A stretch of 64,000 nt of DNA, taken from NCBI RefSeq assembly GCF_019457535.1, contig NZ_CP080417.1:2542001-2606000 (forward strand), written 5' to 3'. Below are positions 43,285 to 51,619 of the stretch, one piece after another. Position 1 is the stretch's first letter, and each line of letters opens with the position of its first letter. The translations under genes and the position numbers were made by a program. The notes under the pieces are model-generated. The model saw nothing but the letters and a program-made list of their open reading frames with translations. It made no database searches and was not told where the DNA came from. The DNA is from Shewanella halotolerans (lineage in GTDB: Bacteria; Pseudomonadota; Gammaproteobacteria; Enterobacterales; Shewanellaceae).

Positions 43285-45592
43285 AGTCTCAAGCTTCAAA
43301 GCATTCAAGCATATCTACTTAGATCTTGGCGAGTCGTCCTTGCTAACTCTGGACGGGCCAAACGGTTATGGTAAAACAAGCATCTTCGACGCAATCGAAC
43401 TGCTGCTCACAGGCCAGATAAATCGAATACAAAATCTATTCTCTACATTATTAACCAAGAAAAAGAGAGACTACGCGGACAATCTCTTCTGGAACAATCG
43501 CTCCGGCGAGAACGACCTCTGTATTAAGATTGAATTTACTAATGATGATCGCAAACTTGTTTTAGCCAGGCATTGCCCAGCGGTGATATTCAAAAAACCA
43601 GCGAACAATCGTGCAGACAAGTATGAAAACTTTAAGCTCTACGAGCTGCCGGAATTTAAATCATCTGACTTTACGAAGATCAATCTGCGCGACAACAACT
43701 TCCTTGACGAAGTTTTCGGTAAAAACTTCAGGGAAAACTTTTCCTTCCTTAACTATCTGGAGCAAGGACAAAACCGGCTGTTACACACTCGGGTAGACGA
43801 ACGTAAGGATAAATTAGGAAACCTATTTAACATCAGCGATATCGAATCCGAGATCGAAAACTGCAACACCATATACAGTAAACTGACAAAGCACATCAAC
43901 GATCCTGAGCGTAAGGCAAAAGTCGAGTCACTCACCGAAGAGATAGCCACCCTAAGAGACACATTACAGGCTGAGGCTGAGATCGTTGGATACAAAAAGC
44001 TCTCAACGGCAAATGTCCAGCCTGGATGGGACAAGGAGAACCTGTTCTCGACGTATTCAGCGGTAGATCATACTGCCTACCTCAAGTCTGTTCGCAAGAT
44101 TATCACCCTTCTACCACTCAAAGCCACGATAAAGGTCAGGGTTCATAACGAGACAATCGATGCCGAAATTGATCGTAACGAGGAATCCCTGAGAAGCTTG
44201 GCTCAGTTTGGTAAGGATCTTGGCAAACTTTATGTGCTTGATGCTATCAAGAAAGAAATTGATGAGTTAGAGCGTTCAGCAAACATCATCAAACGCGGTG
44301 CTACGGCAATCAAGCTCGAAGAAGCCCGATTACTACCAAACTGGGTGGATGGGCGCCTTGAGTGGTTTGAGTTACAAATTGAATCCCGAAACAGCCTACG
44401 CAAAAAAAGCAGCGCCAATGCGAACGTCATAACCGAATTGGAACGCTTGAAAAGGCAGCTGATTGATGAACATAAGAAGTCCTATCCCGATGATCAGTTG
44501 TGCCCTCTCTGTGGTGCTGACTGGGAAGATCACAAATCAATGGTAGATGCCATTGAATCGAGAACCAAGCAGCTCTCTGATTCGCTTGCTCAAGACGGCA
44601 AGGACTTAATTAACCTTATCGCTGCTATGGATGCTGAGCTGAAGCTCATCGACACACATATCCAAGACAGCTTGAAACTTGTCAAGCCTACATTTGAACC
44701 AAATCTCCATGCAGCACTGACTAAAATTAAGCTTCGGCTCCCAGCAATAACCCTGTTACTGGAGAAGCTGCAAAACGAAAACATTCAATTCACTGACTCA
44801 TTTACGGAAATTGATAATGTAATAAATGAGCGACTTGAAAAGCTCAAAGAGATTCTAAGGAATAAAAAACAGGTTGAAACTGATGCTTTAGCTCTGCCGG
44901 AGGACTGGCGAGAAACAACAAACAGTGCCTTCAAAGACCTTCAAGACTTCTACATAATCACAGCTGAAGACCTAAAGTACAAAGAGCTGTACATATCGAT
45001 TAAGGCCAACGAGGCTCAAAATGCCAGGCTCCAAACCTGTATTTCCGATCTTAAACTTATCGAAAAAGAAACCCTAGCGGCCCAAAAAGCACAAAGTAAA
45101 ATCAAAAAGCTCCGCGACACACTGAAGGAGACAGAGCAAAGGTATACCGACCAGACAATTTCGGCTATTGAGCTCATATTCCATATCTACAGTGGCCGAC
45201 TGATCCAAAACTACCAGCGTGGTCTGGGGCTGTTTATCGAAAGCCGCGAAGGTACGCAGTTAAGGTTCCTGACTGCTGAGAAGTCTGAACACGACGCAGT
45301 CATGTCTATGAGTTCTGGTCAGGTGTCAGCCCTTAGCCTTGCTTTCTTCCTCTCGCTCAACAAGGTCTATGCTGGAGTACCTCTCATCCTGATTGATGAT
45401 CCGTCACAATCTCTAGATGAAGTTAACGTTGCTTCCTTTACCGATCTACTCCGTTGCGAACTCAAGCATTGCCAGTTGGTTGTCTCCTCCCACGAGGATG
45501 ATATCTCAGCCTATATGCGCTACCGGTTCGACAGAGCAGGCTTGAAAACAAGTTCGCTCAACATGCAGCTCTTGGCGAAAGAAGCTTCGTAA
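43259..45592 (+). CDS. Lamassu/ABC-3C Rad50-like ATPase with zinc hook (LmuB type)
   Basis: A 777-residue SMC/Rad50-type ABC ATPase. Walker A is GPNGYGKTS (33-41), followed by long coiled-coil arms. A zinc-hook motif CPLCG (C415, C418) sits at the middle. The ABC signature is MSSGQ (684-688), Walker B and D-loop LILIDDPSQSLDE (709-721), and the switch His is in VVSSHEDD. The ends form one ATPase head and the hook lets two molecules dimerise. Lamassu LmuB proteins detect phage or plasmid DNA and release the nuclease. It lacks SbcC length (about 1000) and has no SbcD neighbour, so it is not the housekeeping exonuclease. Confidence 0.85.
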   Translation: MNWQISKIEVSSFKAFKHIYLDLGESSLLTLDGPNGYGKTSIFDAIELLLTGQINRIQNLFSTLLTKKKRDYADNLFWNNRSGENDLCIKIEFTNDDRKLVLARHCPAVIFKKPANNRADKYENFKLYELPEFKSSDFTKINLRDNNFLDEVFGKNFRENFSFLNYLEQGQNRLLHTRVDERKDKLGNLFNISDIESEIENCNTIYSKLTKHINDPERKAKVESLTEEIATLRDTLQAEAEIVGYKKLSTANVQPGWDKENLFSTYSAVDHTAYLKSVRKIITLLPLKATIKVRVHNETIDAEIDRNEESLRSLAQFGKDLGKLYVLDAIKKEIDELERSANIIKRGATAIKLEEARLLPNWVDGRLEWFELQIESRNSLRKKSSANANVITELERLKRQLIDEHKKSYPDDQLCPLCGADWEDHKSMVDAIESRTKQLSDSLAQDGKDLINLIAAMDAELKLIDTHIQDSLKLVKPTFEPNLHAALTKIKLRLPAITLLLEKLQNENIQFTDSFTEIDNVINERLEKLKEILRNKKQVETDALALPEDWRETTNSAFKDLQDFYIITAEDLKYKELYISIKANEAQNARLQTCISDLKLIEKETLAAQKAQSKIKKLRDTLKETEQRYTDQTISAIELIFHIYSGRLIQNYQRGLGLFIESREGTQLRFLTAEKSEHDAVMSMSSGQVSALSLAFFLSLNKVYAGVPLILIDDPSQSLDEVNVASFTDLLRCELKHCQLVVSSHEDDISAYMRYRFDRAGLKTSSLNMQLLAKEAS

Positions 45593-45847
45593 AGCCGCCC
45601 GTGGCAATGCTATAGCACTGGGTGTATGTGATATTCATGCGGATAAGTTAGCCATATTGAAGAGAGGGTCATAAACATCAGTGGGCTCAGGTTTAACCTT
45701 TATCCTGCATTAGCTTAGATATGCCAAAATCAGAACTCTATTAATCGATCTCGTATCAGTCATAATTCACTCTGAGGCAGAACGAAGTTATTTTTTGCGC
45801 CCTATTCACAACAAACACGGGGAAATCGAAGAAGCGTTAAAACCCTA

Positions 45848-45937
45848 GTGTAAGCACACTTTTGGCTCTCGGCGGCATGGACGCCGCCGTGAAGCGTATA
45901 AGGATATATTCACAGCGTGCCAAAAGAGTGCTTGCAC
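45848..45937. repeat. Long inverted repeat enclosing a GC hairpin
   Basis: GTGTAAGCACACTTTTGGC (45848-45866) and GCCAAAAGAGTGCTTGCAC (45919-45937) pair at 17 of 19 positions. The 52-base spacer holds CGGCGGC/GCCGCCG (45870-45889). The left arm also contains the TAAGCACACTT motif seen left of the defence operon. Confidence 0.8.
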
Positions 45938-45943
45938 ATACCA

Positions 45944-46025
45944 CGCCGGGCAGGCGTTAGGTTGCCATGAAGGTTCGACCTTCGACACCAATATATAGAC
46001 ACGAATGCTGGTAAACGCTTCAACT
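45944..46025 (+). repeat. Dispersed repeat, copy 1
   Basis: Begins CGCCGGGCAGGCGTTAG and contains ATGAAGGTTCGACCTTCGAC and TAGACACGAATGCTGG. It aligns with copy 3 at 48417 over about 80 bases, roughly 75% identical by eye, and with copy 2 over its first half. Confidence 0.75.
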
Positions 46026-46049
46026 GAAAAACTACTGACAAACCTCCCA

Positions 46050-46097
46050 TGCCGGGCAGGCGTTAGATTCCTCTGAAGGTACGACGACCTTCAACTC
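46050..46097 (+). repeat. Dispersed repeat, copy 2 (short)
   Basis: GCCGGGCAGGCGTTAG followed by TGAAGGTACGACGACCTTCA. It matches the first half of copy 1, about 105 bases downstream of it and in the same orientation. Confidence 0.7.
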
Positions 46098-46431
46098 ATT
46101 TAATTAATGACCATGTCGCCAAATACAAATCAATCAAACAATAGAAATGCCAAACCTTCATTCCAAGACCAACACACTTTGGGGCATAAACCGTTTAGAG
46201 TGGTCGTTCTAACCCATTGTTAGACAGTTTCGAGTTAGGGATTACTATCGAAACAGTCTGCTTCGGATAACTTCAAATTGGCGAAAAGGAAGCAGACGAC
46301 TTAGTTGTTTGAGAGCATAAGCTCATAGGTTTCATGGCAGCGCTCGCCGGTCAATCAGTGGCGGGCGCTCCTCCTTCCTGTGCGCATCAGAGCAATTGAC
46401 TTAATAGAGCGACAGGCTTATTCAACAGCCA

Positions 46432-46466
46432 AATAAAGTGTCGACTAAGCGACACTTTATTTATTA
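46432..46466 (-). terminator. Terminator of the glycine-rich lipoprotein gene
   Basis: A perfect 12-bp stem AATAAAGTGTCG/CGACACTTTATT with a 6-base loop; on the minus strand it ends in TTTATTT. It lies about 90 bases past the stop codon at 46553. Confidence 0.75.
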
Positions 46467-46552
46467 GTTGCTTTTTGACAAATGACTCAAACAACTTTAG
46501 TCGACTTGCTAGTCTTGATGTTTTTTCAAGCCAAGCACCTATCAGGCACCTT

Positions 46553-48055
46553 CTATGAGGGATCGACGTTGAAGATGAAAAGCACTTCACCGTTTCCGGA
46601 GTTTCCTGCATAGGAAGTCGGGGCCTTGCTGTCCGTCCTGGTTGAAGGCATCGCATAACTACCGCCACCGCCCCCGCCATAGCATCGGTAATCGTCCCCA
46701 CCAGAAGCGTCCGTGCCATATACGGTACCGCTGCCGCCACCACCATAGCCGCCGCCACCGCCGCCACCGCCGCAGGTGGCCGGGTTACCGCCCTCACCAC
46801 CTTTGCCGGCATTGACCGCCAGATTGGGACCAGCGTTTATCCAGCCCTTTGAACCTTCAGAACCCGAACCTCCCGACGCACCGCCGAAACCCTGATACCC
46901 GCCATTATGGCCATCGCCCCCGCAGGCCACGCCTTCCGTACAATCGGTTCCGCCCCCGCCCATGCCGTTGGTATTGGTGAACCAAGACCCATCTAAAGAA
47001 GGCAGGCCATCGTAAAAGGCGTTTGCGCCTACGCCGGTTGCCGATTTGCCAACTTGGCTTGAATACGCGAAGCCGCCGTTGCCACCGCCGCCGCCTTGCA
47101 TAGAACCGCTGTAGAAGGCGCTTCCCTCGCCGCCACCACCACCGCCGCCGGCGATCAGAACTATCTCGTTGTGCGGCAGGGAGCCGTCCGGCTCAAAGCT
47201 TGTCACGATCGTGGCTGCGCCTCCGGCCCCTCCGCTGCTATCATGACTTCCCGCTTGCCCCAAGTAGTAGTAGAAAATCGCGTTTCCGAAAATATTTCCA
47301 TACTCGGTGCCTGTGGTTACCATCTGGGCAAAGCCTCCTTTGCCGCCTTCTCCCGACCCGCCGCCTACTGAATTGTTAGTGCCGTTACCTCCTCCGGCGC
47401 CGATTGCCTGTATCCACAAGGTTGTATTCTCGTCTATGGCGCTGTTGAGGGGACTTGCCTGGGTTGCAATGTTGGTCCAGAAAACCGCTTGATTACAGCT
47501 GGTATTTAGGCTGCACACCACCTGGTTTGAATTGCCGGTGGCAAGAGAACAGGTTGCATCGCAGTCCTCGATAGCGTACGAAACCGCTCCACCCAGGGCG
47601 AAATCTGTCACTGCGGTGTGCGTCTGGCCCACATCGTCCATGACGGTGAGCGTCGCCTGGTAGTTCCCCGAAACGTCTTTGACACCATTGGTTGAGGCGG
47701 TATCGGCGTAGGGGTGGACTTTGAGCGGCCCCCGGTTAGGCCCACCCTGAATGGTAACCGGCCCATAGACGGTTTCGCCCGTATCCAGGTTTTTTACTGT
47801 GTAAGTATGAGCAATCAGTTTTCTCTCACCGCCTGCAACGGAAAAACTTCCATCGAGTTCCATTCGGCCGGGCACGTTAGACGATTCCATTGCCGTCAGT
47901 CGCGCAGTCGGAGCGTTTTCACTACCGTCACAGCCCTGCAGTGCGCCCATTGAGCAGGCCAGCACTATGAATGCCGGTTTCGATGAATGGGCGAAATTCG
48001 TCAACCCCGTGTACAGACGATGGATCCGGCTTAAAAAAGCTGGTGATAAAGACAT
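46553..48055 (-). CDS. Glycine-rich surface lipoprotein
   Basis: A 500-residue protein. A hydrophobic segment ends in a lipobox-like GALQGC (C42), although about 40 residues precede it, so a start nearer the segment is possible. Residues about 47-155 look like a PKD/Ig-like beta domain ending YQATLTVMDDVGQTHTAVTD. From about 210, TTLWIQAIGAGGGNG opens a long Gly-rich domain with several GGGGGG runs, followed by GEVLFIFNV at the end. This layout resembles Gly_rich domains of ALK-type and tail-fibre proteins. Function unknown; surface attachment or adhesion is a guess. It lies in the repeat-rich accessory region and stands alone. Confidence 0.7.
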   Translation of the reverse strand: MSLSPAFLSRIHRLYTGLTNFAHSSKPAFIVLACSMGALQGCDGSENAPTARLTAMESSNVPGRMELDGSFSVAGGERKLIAHTYTVKNLDTGETVYGPVTIQGGPNRGPLKVHPYADTASTNGVKDVSGNYQATLTVMDDVGQTHTAVTDFALGGAVSYAIEDCDATCSLATGNSNQVVCSLNTSCNQAVFWTNIATQASPLNSAIDENTTLWIQAIGAGGGNGTNNSVGGGSGEGGKGGFAQMVTTGTEYGNIFGNAIFYYYLGQAGSHDSSGGAGGAATIVTSFEPDGSLPHNEIVLIAGGGGGGGEGSAFYSGSMQGGGGGNGGFAYSSQVGKSATGVGANAFYDGLPSLDGSWFTNTNGMGGGGTDCTEGVACGGDGHNGGYQGFGGASGGSGSEGSKGWINAGPNLAVNAGKGGEGGNPATCGGGGGGGGYGGGGSGTVYGTDASGGDDYRCYGGGGGGSYAMPSTRTDSKAPTSYAGNSGNGEVLFIFNVDPS

Positions 48056-48829
48056 TCGGTTTCCCCTTGATCTTCCTTTTCCTGGGCGTTGTAACGATTC
48101 AGCATCCGCAAGGAAGTATTGATATGATCATTTCATTTCCACAAATGGCCTTTGTTGCCAAAAAATGAGTCAATCCAAGTTCCTTTTGTGCGACTAACTA
48201 AAAAGCCCCAGTGTAAGTCAATAATTTGATTGAAAATAAATGTGCGAAATACAGAATTTTCCTTGGATTTCATCAAGGACAACCGCGTAACCTTGGTGCA
48301 CAGGCAAACTGAATACCACGAATTCACCGCCAATGAAAACAAAATTGCAACATATGTACACTTCCGTTGTTTTACATCCCTCTGTTCAGGACATTAGTGC
48401 TTCCATGTACAACACCCGCCGGCCAGGCGATTGATTGCTATGAAGGTACAACCTTAACTCCACTGTGTAGACACGAATACCGGCATACGCTGAACTAACA
48501 ACTAACGAAATGAGCGCCGAAATCGCTCACTAATTCACCACCAACAAACACCACCTCAACCCCCACCTTAAACTTCAAACCGCTAGTCAAAAACAATGCC
48601 AACTCCCCACCTCCCACTCAAACAGAGTCAAAAAATAGATCCTTTGCTAATAAAATGACAGCGTCATTTTTACATACACAAGCAACCACTTAATAAATTT
48701 TAAACCATTAAATACAAATGGTTACACAGCAGAGTGATACACTAAAAAGCGGCAAAACATTGACAGTTTATTTCCTAAAAAAAGCGGCGTATAGTGCGTT
48801 TCTAATTTAGTGACACCAGGGTGAAAATC
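48056..48829. other. Gene-free region with repeat copy 3
   Basis: About 770 AT-rich bases. It holds the third dispersed repeat (48417-48496) and a short hairpin AAAATGAC/GTCATTTT with following T (about 48655-48674). TATAGT at 48790-48795 could be a -10 for the next small gene, but TTGACA at 48760 is 24 bases away, too far for a normal -35. No convincing gene. Confidence 0.5.
48417..48496 (+). repeat. Dispersed repeat, copy 3
   Basis: CGCCGGCCAGGCGATTG, CTATGAAGGTACAACCTTAA and GTAGACACGAATACCGG align with copy 1 in the same order. The copies lie on either side of the glycine-rich gene, all in the same orientation. Confidence 0.7.
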
Positions 48830-49066
48830 ATGTTCCGCTTTACAATTTATTCCATCGTGGCCTATGCCTTCTGGCTGACCTTTGTCGACGTATCCAACTA
48901 TTTGGGTGCGGAGGAAGAAGGTGGCTGGCTGTCGACCATCAAGAGCGAGTGGGCCAGCTTTAAAAATGATGAGCCGCCGCTGAATGCTAACTATCTCAGC
49001 AACCAGGCCACTGATTGTCAGGCGAGCAACTCTTGCTATGAGCCGAGTGAGCCACTGGGTGAATAA
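48830..49066 (+). CDS. Small membrane-anchored hypothetical protein
   Basis: A 78-residue product: one N-terminal hydrophobic segment (MFRFTIYSIVAYAFWLTFV) and an acidic hydrophilic tail containing EEEGGWLSTIKSEWASF and two cysteines (DCQASNSC). I do not recognise a family. ATG at 48830 has AGGG 8 bases upstream; a GTG three codons earlier is also possible. Composition is like the core genome. Probably a bitopic membrane protein facing the periplasm. Confidence 0.55.
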   Translation: MFRFTIYSIVAYAFWLTFVDVSNYLGAEEEGGWLSTIKSEWASFKNDEPPLNANYLSNQATDCQASNSCYEPSEPLGE

Positions 49067-49347
49067 ACTCAAGTTAAGAATTTAAAGCGACAAACCTAAG
49101 GTGAACAACCTCAGCCTAACACGCGCTAAGTTTGCACCTTGCCATTACATCTTGGGACGACACTTTCACCCCGCGGCGCATGCCAGAGTCATCCCAAGAT
49201 GTCTGCTTTTGGATTAAAAGCCCGATTCATATCCAGATTTAAAGCCCAGTTCTTAGCCAGTGGCACACCAGTTCTAAATCTAAGTTTAAACCTAAGTTTT
49301 AAAACATAGCTCTAAAATTTAGCTCTCTCCCTGAAGCACTCTCAGAA

Positions 49348-49737
49348 TTAGCCCAGAAAAATTCCCGCCAGGGTAAAGGCGCTCACTAGGGCGAAGAAGA
49401 TCCACTGAAACAGGGAGCGAAATGCGCCCTTTATCTCCGCAAAGTATCCTATGTAGATCTGCCAGACGGCAAACAGCACGAAGTTCAGCGCGATAAACAG
49501 TAGCAGCCCATAGCTTTGCATGTTTGAGACCATGGAGAAGGAACAGGCCAACAGCACCAGCGCCGAGAGCACCAGAAACACCGAGATGTAGTGAAATACG
49601 CAGTGCATAACAGATTTGGCGATGGGGTCGAAATCTGCCTCAAGCATAGGGGTTAAGAAACGTTTTTTCCCCAGGGTAAAATGGCCGACGCAGGTCAAGA
49701 TGGCGATGATGCCGGCGATGAGAAAATAGATGTTCAT
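49348..49737 (-). CDS. Four-helix membrane protein, unknown function
   Basis: A 129-residue protein with four predicted membrane helices: IYFLIAGIIAILTCVGHFTL, VFLVLSALVLLACSFSMV, LLLFIALNFVLFAVWQIYI and SLFQWIFFALVSAFTLAGIF. His residues cluster near the first and second helices (GHF, MHCVFHY). I recall no named family. It stands alone. Confidence 0.65.
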   Translation of the reverse strand: MNIYFLIAGIIAILTCVGHFTLGKKRFLTPMLEADFDPIAKSVMHCVFHYISVFLVLSALVLLACSFSMVSNMQSYGLLLFIALNFVLFAVWQIYIGYFAEIKGAFRSLFQWIFFALVSAFTLAGIFLG

Positions 49738-49817
49738 CGAGTCTCCATGAAAACGGGCGAGTAAAGATCACCCTTATCTAGACCAGTCTAGTCGATTCCC
49801 TGTTTCATGCATGATCG

Positions 49818-49845
49818 AAAAAGAGTGCGCCAGCGCACTCTTTTG
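49818..49845 (-). terminator. Intrinsic terminator of the secreted gene at 49873
   Basis: AAAGAGTGCGC-CA... pairs with GCGCACTCTTT; A-run on the left gives T-run on the minus strand. It lies about 30 bases past the stop at 49873. Confidence 0.85.
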
Positions 49846-49872
49846 TTGAAATTTTGCCTGTGACAGAGGCGC

Positions 49873-50271
49873 TTACATGGTCGCCATGATCCAGTAATCC
49901 AGACGCTCCTGCGGGTTAGCCATCAGCTTCTGACAAGGGCCCTTGTAACGGTTCATCAGGCTACCCAGGTTGTGGTTGCTCGGCAGGCTGGCCTTCTGCT
50001 CGGCGACGGTTGCCGCAAGCTGCTGCTCTACCTTGTCGGCGTCCTGATACTTCTTCGCCAGCGTCACGGCATCTTCGCCAGACTGCTTAAGCCTTTCGCC
50101 CACAGGCTTCATCTGCGGCGCATTCATGCCTGAAATGGTCTCTGAGGCGATTTGGTAATAGGCGGCGCACTCCAGCACCTCTTTGTTAAATGCCAATTCG
50201 GCTTCTGAGGGGGCGGCAACGGCGCTATTGGCCATGAGGGCGAATAGCGAAAGTGTAAGAGTCTTGCGCAT
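49873..50271 (-). CDS. Exported hypothetical protein
   Basis: A 132-residue protein with a signal peptide (MRKTLTLSLFALMANSAVAA) and a helical mature part with two cysteines (LECAAYYQ and GPCQKLM) likely to pair in the periplasm. ATG at 50271 follows AAGGA 8 bases upstream; the frame upstream to 50322 overlaps the GNAT gene. No family recognised. Confidence 0.65.
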   Translation of the reverse strand: MRKTLTLSLFALMANSAVAAPSEAELAFNKEVLECAAYYQIASETISGMNAPQMKPVGERLKQSGEDAVTLAKKYQDADKVEQQLAATVAEQKASLPSNHNLGSLMNRYKGPCQKLMANPQERLDYWIMATM

Positions 50272-50318
50272 CAATACTGTCCTTGAGCAATGAGTTTGAA
50301 CCATTTCTACTTTAGATG

Positions 50319-50771
50319 TCACTGAATATCAAGGTTATAGCCTAAAAATTCTTGCTCCAGCTGGAAGCCGAGTGACTCATACAGGGCCTGGGCCTGATGG
50401 TTATCTTTATGGGTCTCGAGAAAGATAGAGGCGATCCCCTTGGCCTTGGCATAATCGATGGCGGTCGTCATCAATCGCCGCCCTACCCCGACGCAGCGGG
50501 CATGCTGGGTGACATAGAGGTCGCTCAAGATAAGGTTGGCGCGGGCATGGATAGAGCTGAAACTGGGATAGAGCTGACAAAAGCCCAGGCCATTGCCCTG
50601 AGCATCTAACATCAAGAAGATCACCGCATCCTTGCGCGCCAGTCTGGCATTGATAAACTTGTTGGCCAGGTCGATATCGCTCGCCTGACCATAGAACTGA
50701 CGATATTCGTTAAATAGACCCGCGACAATGGCCGCATCTTCCAAACTTGCCCTGCGTAATTCTCCCGACAT
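50319..50771 (-). CDS. GNAT-family N-acetyltransferase
   Basis: A 150-residue single GNAT domain. The acetyl-CoA loop is in LYVTQHARCVGVGRRLMTTAIDYAK (consensus Q/RxxGxG/A), and KGIASIFLETHKDNHQAQALYESLGFQ is the typical end. The substrate is unknown. It lies 26 bases downstream of another GNAT gene on the same strand. Confidence 0.85.
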   Translation of the reverse strand: MSGELRRASLEDAAIVAGLFNEYRQFYGQASDIDLANKFINARLARKDAVIFLMLDAQGNGLGFCQLYPSFSSIHARANLILSDLYVTQHARCVGVGRRLMTTAIDYAKAKGIASIFLETHKDNHQAQALYESLGFQLEQEFLGYNLDIQ

Positions 50772-50797
50772 TTATCCTCCCTGATATTTTGGTTAAC

Positions 50798-51403
50798 TTA
50801 TTGGTTTTCTAGATACTGACGCATTTGAAACTTAAGGTTTTGCTTCACACTTGGCCACTCTGAGGCGATGATGGAATAGACCACTGTGTCTCTTATGGTG
50901 CCGTCTTTCAGAATGCGATGGTTACGCAGCACGCCATCTTGCTTGGCGCCCAGGCGGGTGATCGCCTCGCGGGAACGCTGATTGTGCCAGTGGGTGCGAA
51001 ATTCCACCGCAATCACATCTAAGGTCTCGAAGGCGTAGGTGAGCAGCAGGAGTTTGCACTCGCTATTGACCCCTGTGCGCTGGGCGCTCTTGGCATACCA
51101 GGTATGGCCTATCTCTATACGTCTGTGGGTCTGATCCCATGACATCAGGCGGGTACAGCCGACAATCTGCCCCGAGTGTCTGTCTCTGACGGCAAAGGCC
51201 AAGGCCTCACCGCGCTGCTCGCTGGCCAGAGCCTGCTCGACATAGGTCTTCATCTCATCGGGATGGGGCGCCGAGGTGTACCAGAGATTCCACAGTTCAC
51301 CGTCGCTGACCGCGATGGACAAGGCGGGAATATGCTCCTCCTGCAGCGGCTCTAACACCACACGCTCACCACTTAAACAGCCTCTCAATGCGTCCTGACT
51401 CAT
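50798..51403 (-). CDS. GNAT acetyltransferase, RimJ/RimL-like
   Basis: A 201-residue protein of the RimL-type GNAT_3 group: RVVLEPLQEEHIPAL at the start, IVGCTRLMSWDQTHRRIEIGHTWY, then FETLDVIAVEFRTHWHNQRSREAITRLGAKQDGVLRNH. The acetyl-CoA pyrophosphate loop is weak (QRTGVNSECK). It may modify a protein N terminus or a small molecule. Same strand and close to the preceding GNAT gene, so probably one transcript. Confidence 0.83.
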   Translation of the reverse strand: MSQDALRGCLSGERVVLEPLQEEHIPALSIAVSDGELWNLWYTSAPHPDEMKTYVEQALASEQRGEALAFAVRDRHSGQIVGCTRLMSWDQTHRRIEIGHTWYAKSAQRTGVNSECKLLLLTYAFETLDVIAVEFRTHWHNQRSREAITRLGAKQDGVLRNHRILKDGTIRDTVVYSIIASEWPSVKQNLKFQMRQYLENQ

Positions 51404-51495
51404 GTTGATGCTCCAATGGGTTTGTTATAACAAAGCCATATGACCGATAGATGAAATTGCCTGTCTAGCCTTTGGCCCTGTTTACTCGCGATGAC

Positions 51496-51539
51496 CTTTT
51501 TACAAGACTGCTTTTTACAAGAGTGCTTTTACAAGACTG
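51496..51539. repeat. Tandem repeat, 3 x 15 bp
   Basis: CTTTTTACAAGACTG (51496-51510), CTTTTTACAAGAGTG (51511-51525) and CTTTTACAAGACTG (51526-51539) lie between two GNAT genes, in a 215-base gap. Confidence 0.8.
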
Positions 51540-51619
51540 CGACCAGATAGTTTCCGAGTTTGTTTACAAGCTAGATCACGAGATTGCTAATAGACACGCT
51601 AACAAAATAGCCAATTTAA

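Larger units (their letters stand above)
45593..46431. other. Gene-free, repeat-rich region right of the defence operon
   Basis: About 840 bases without a supported gene. It contains a long inverted repeat with an inner hairpin (45848-45937), two copies of a dispersed repeat (45944 and 46050), a hairpin GACAGTTTCGA/TCGAAACAGTC (46223-46258) and a GC-rich hairpin (46343-46372). It looks like island debris between the Lamassu operon and the glycine-rich gene. Confidence 0.6.

Noticed and set aside
43259..45592. Housekeeping SbcC or RecN
   Set aside because: It is too short for SbcC, there is no sbcD nearby, RecN lacks a zinc hook, and the two overlapping upstream genes fit ABC-3C instead.
45944..46097. 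Possible integron attC sites (GTTAGGT, GTTAGAT cores)
   Set aside because: The 3' core looks right, but no paired RYYYAAC core with complementary arms occurs at the expected distance on either strand, and no integrase is present.
46219..46258. Hairpin GACAGTTTCGA/TCGAAACAGTC as a regulatory RNA
   Set aside because: There is no promoter or terminator around it that I can support; noted only as part of the repeat-rich gap.
48655..48674. AAAATGAC/GTCATTTT hairpin as a terminator
   Set aside because: No gene ends nearby on either strand; it may be a chance AT-rich palindrome.
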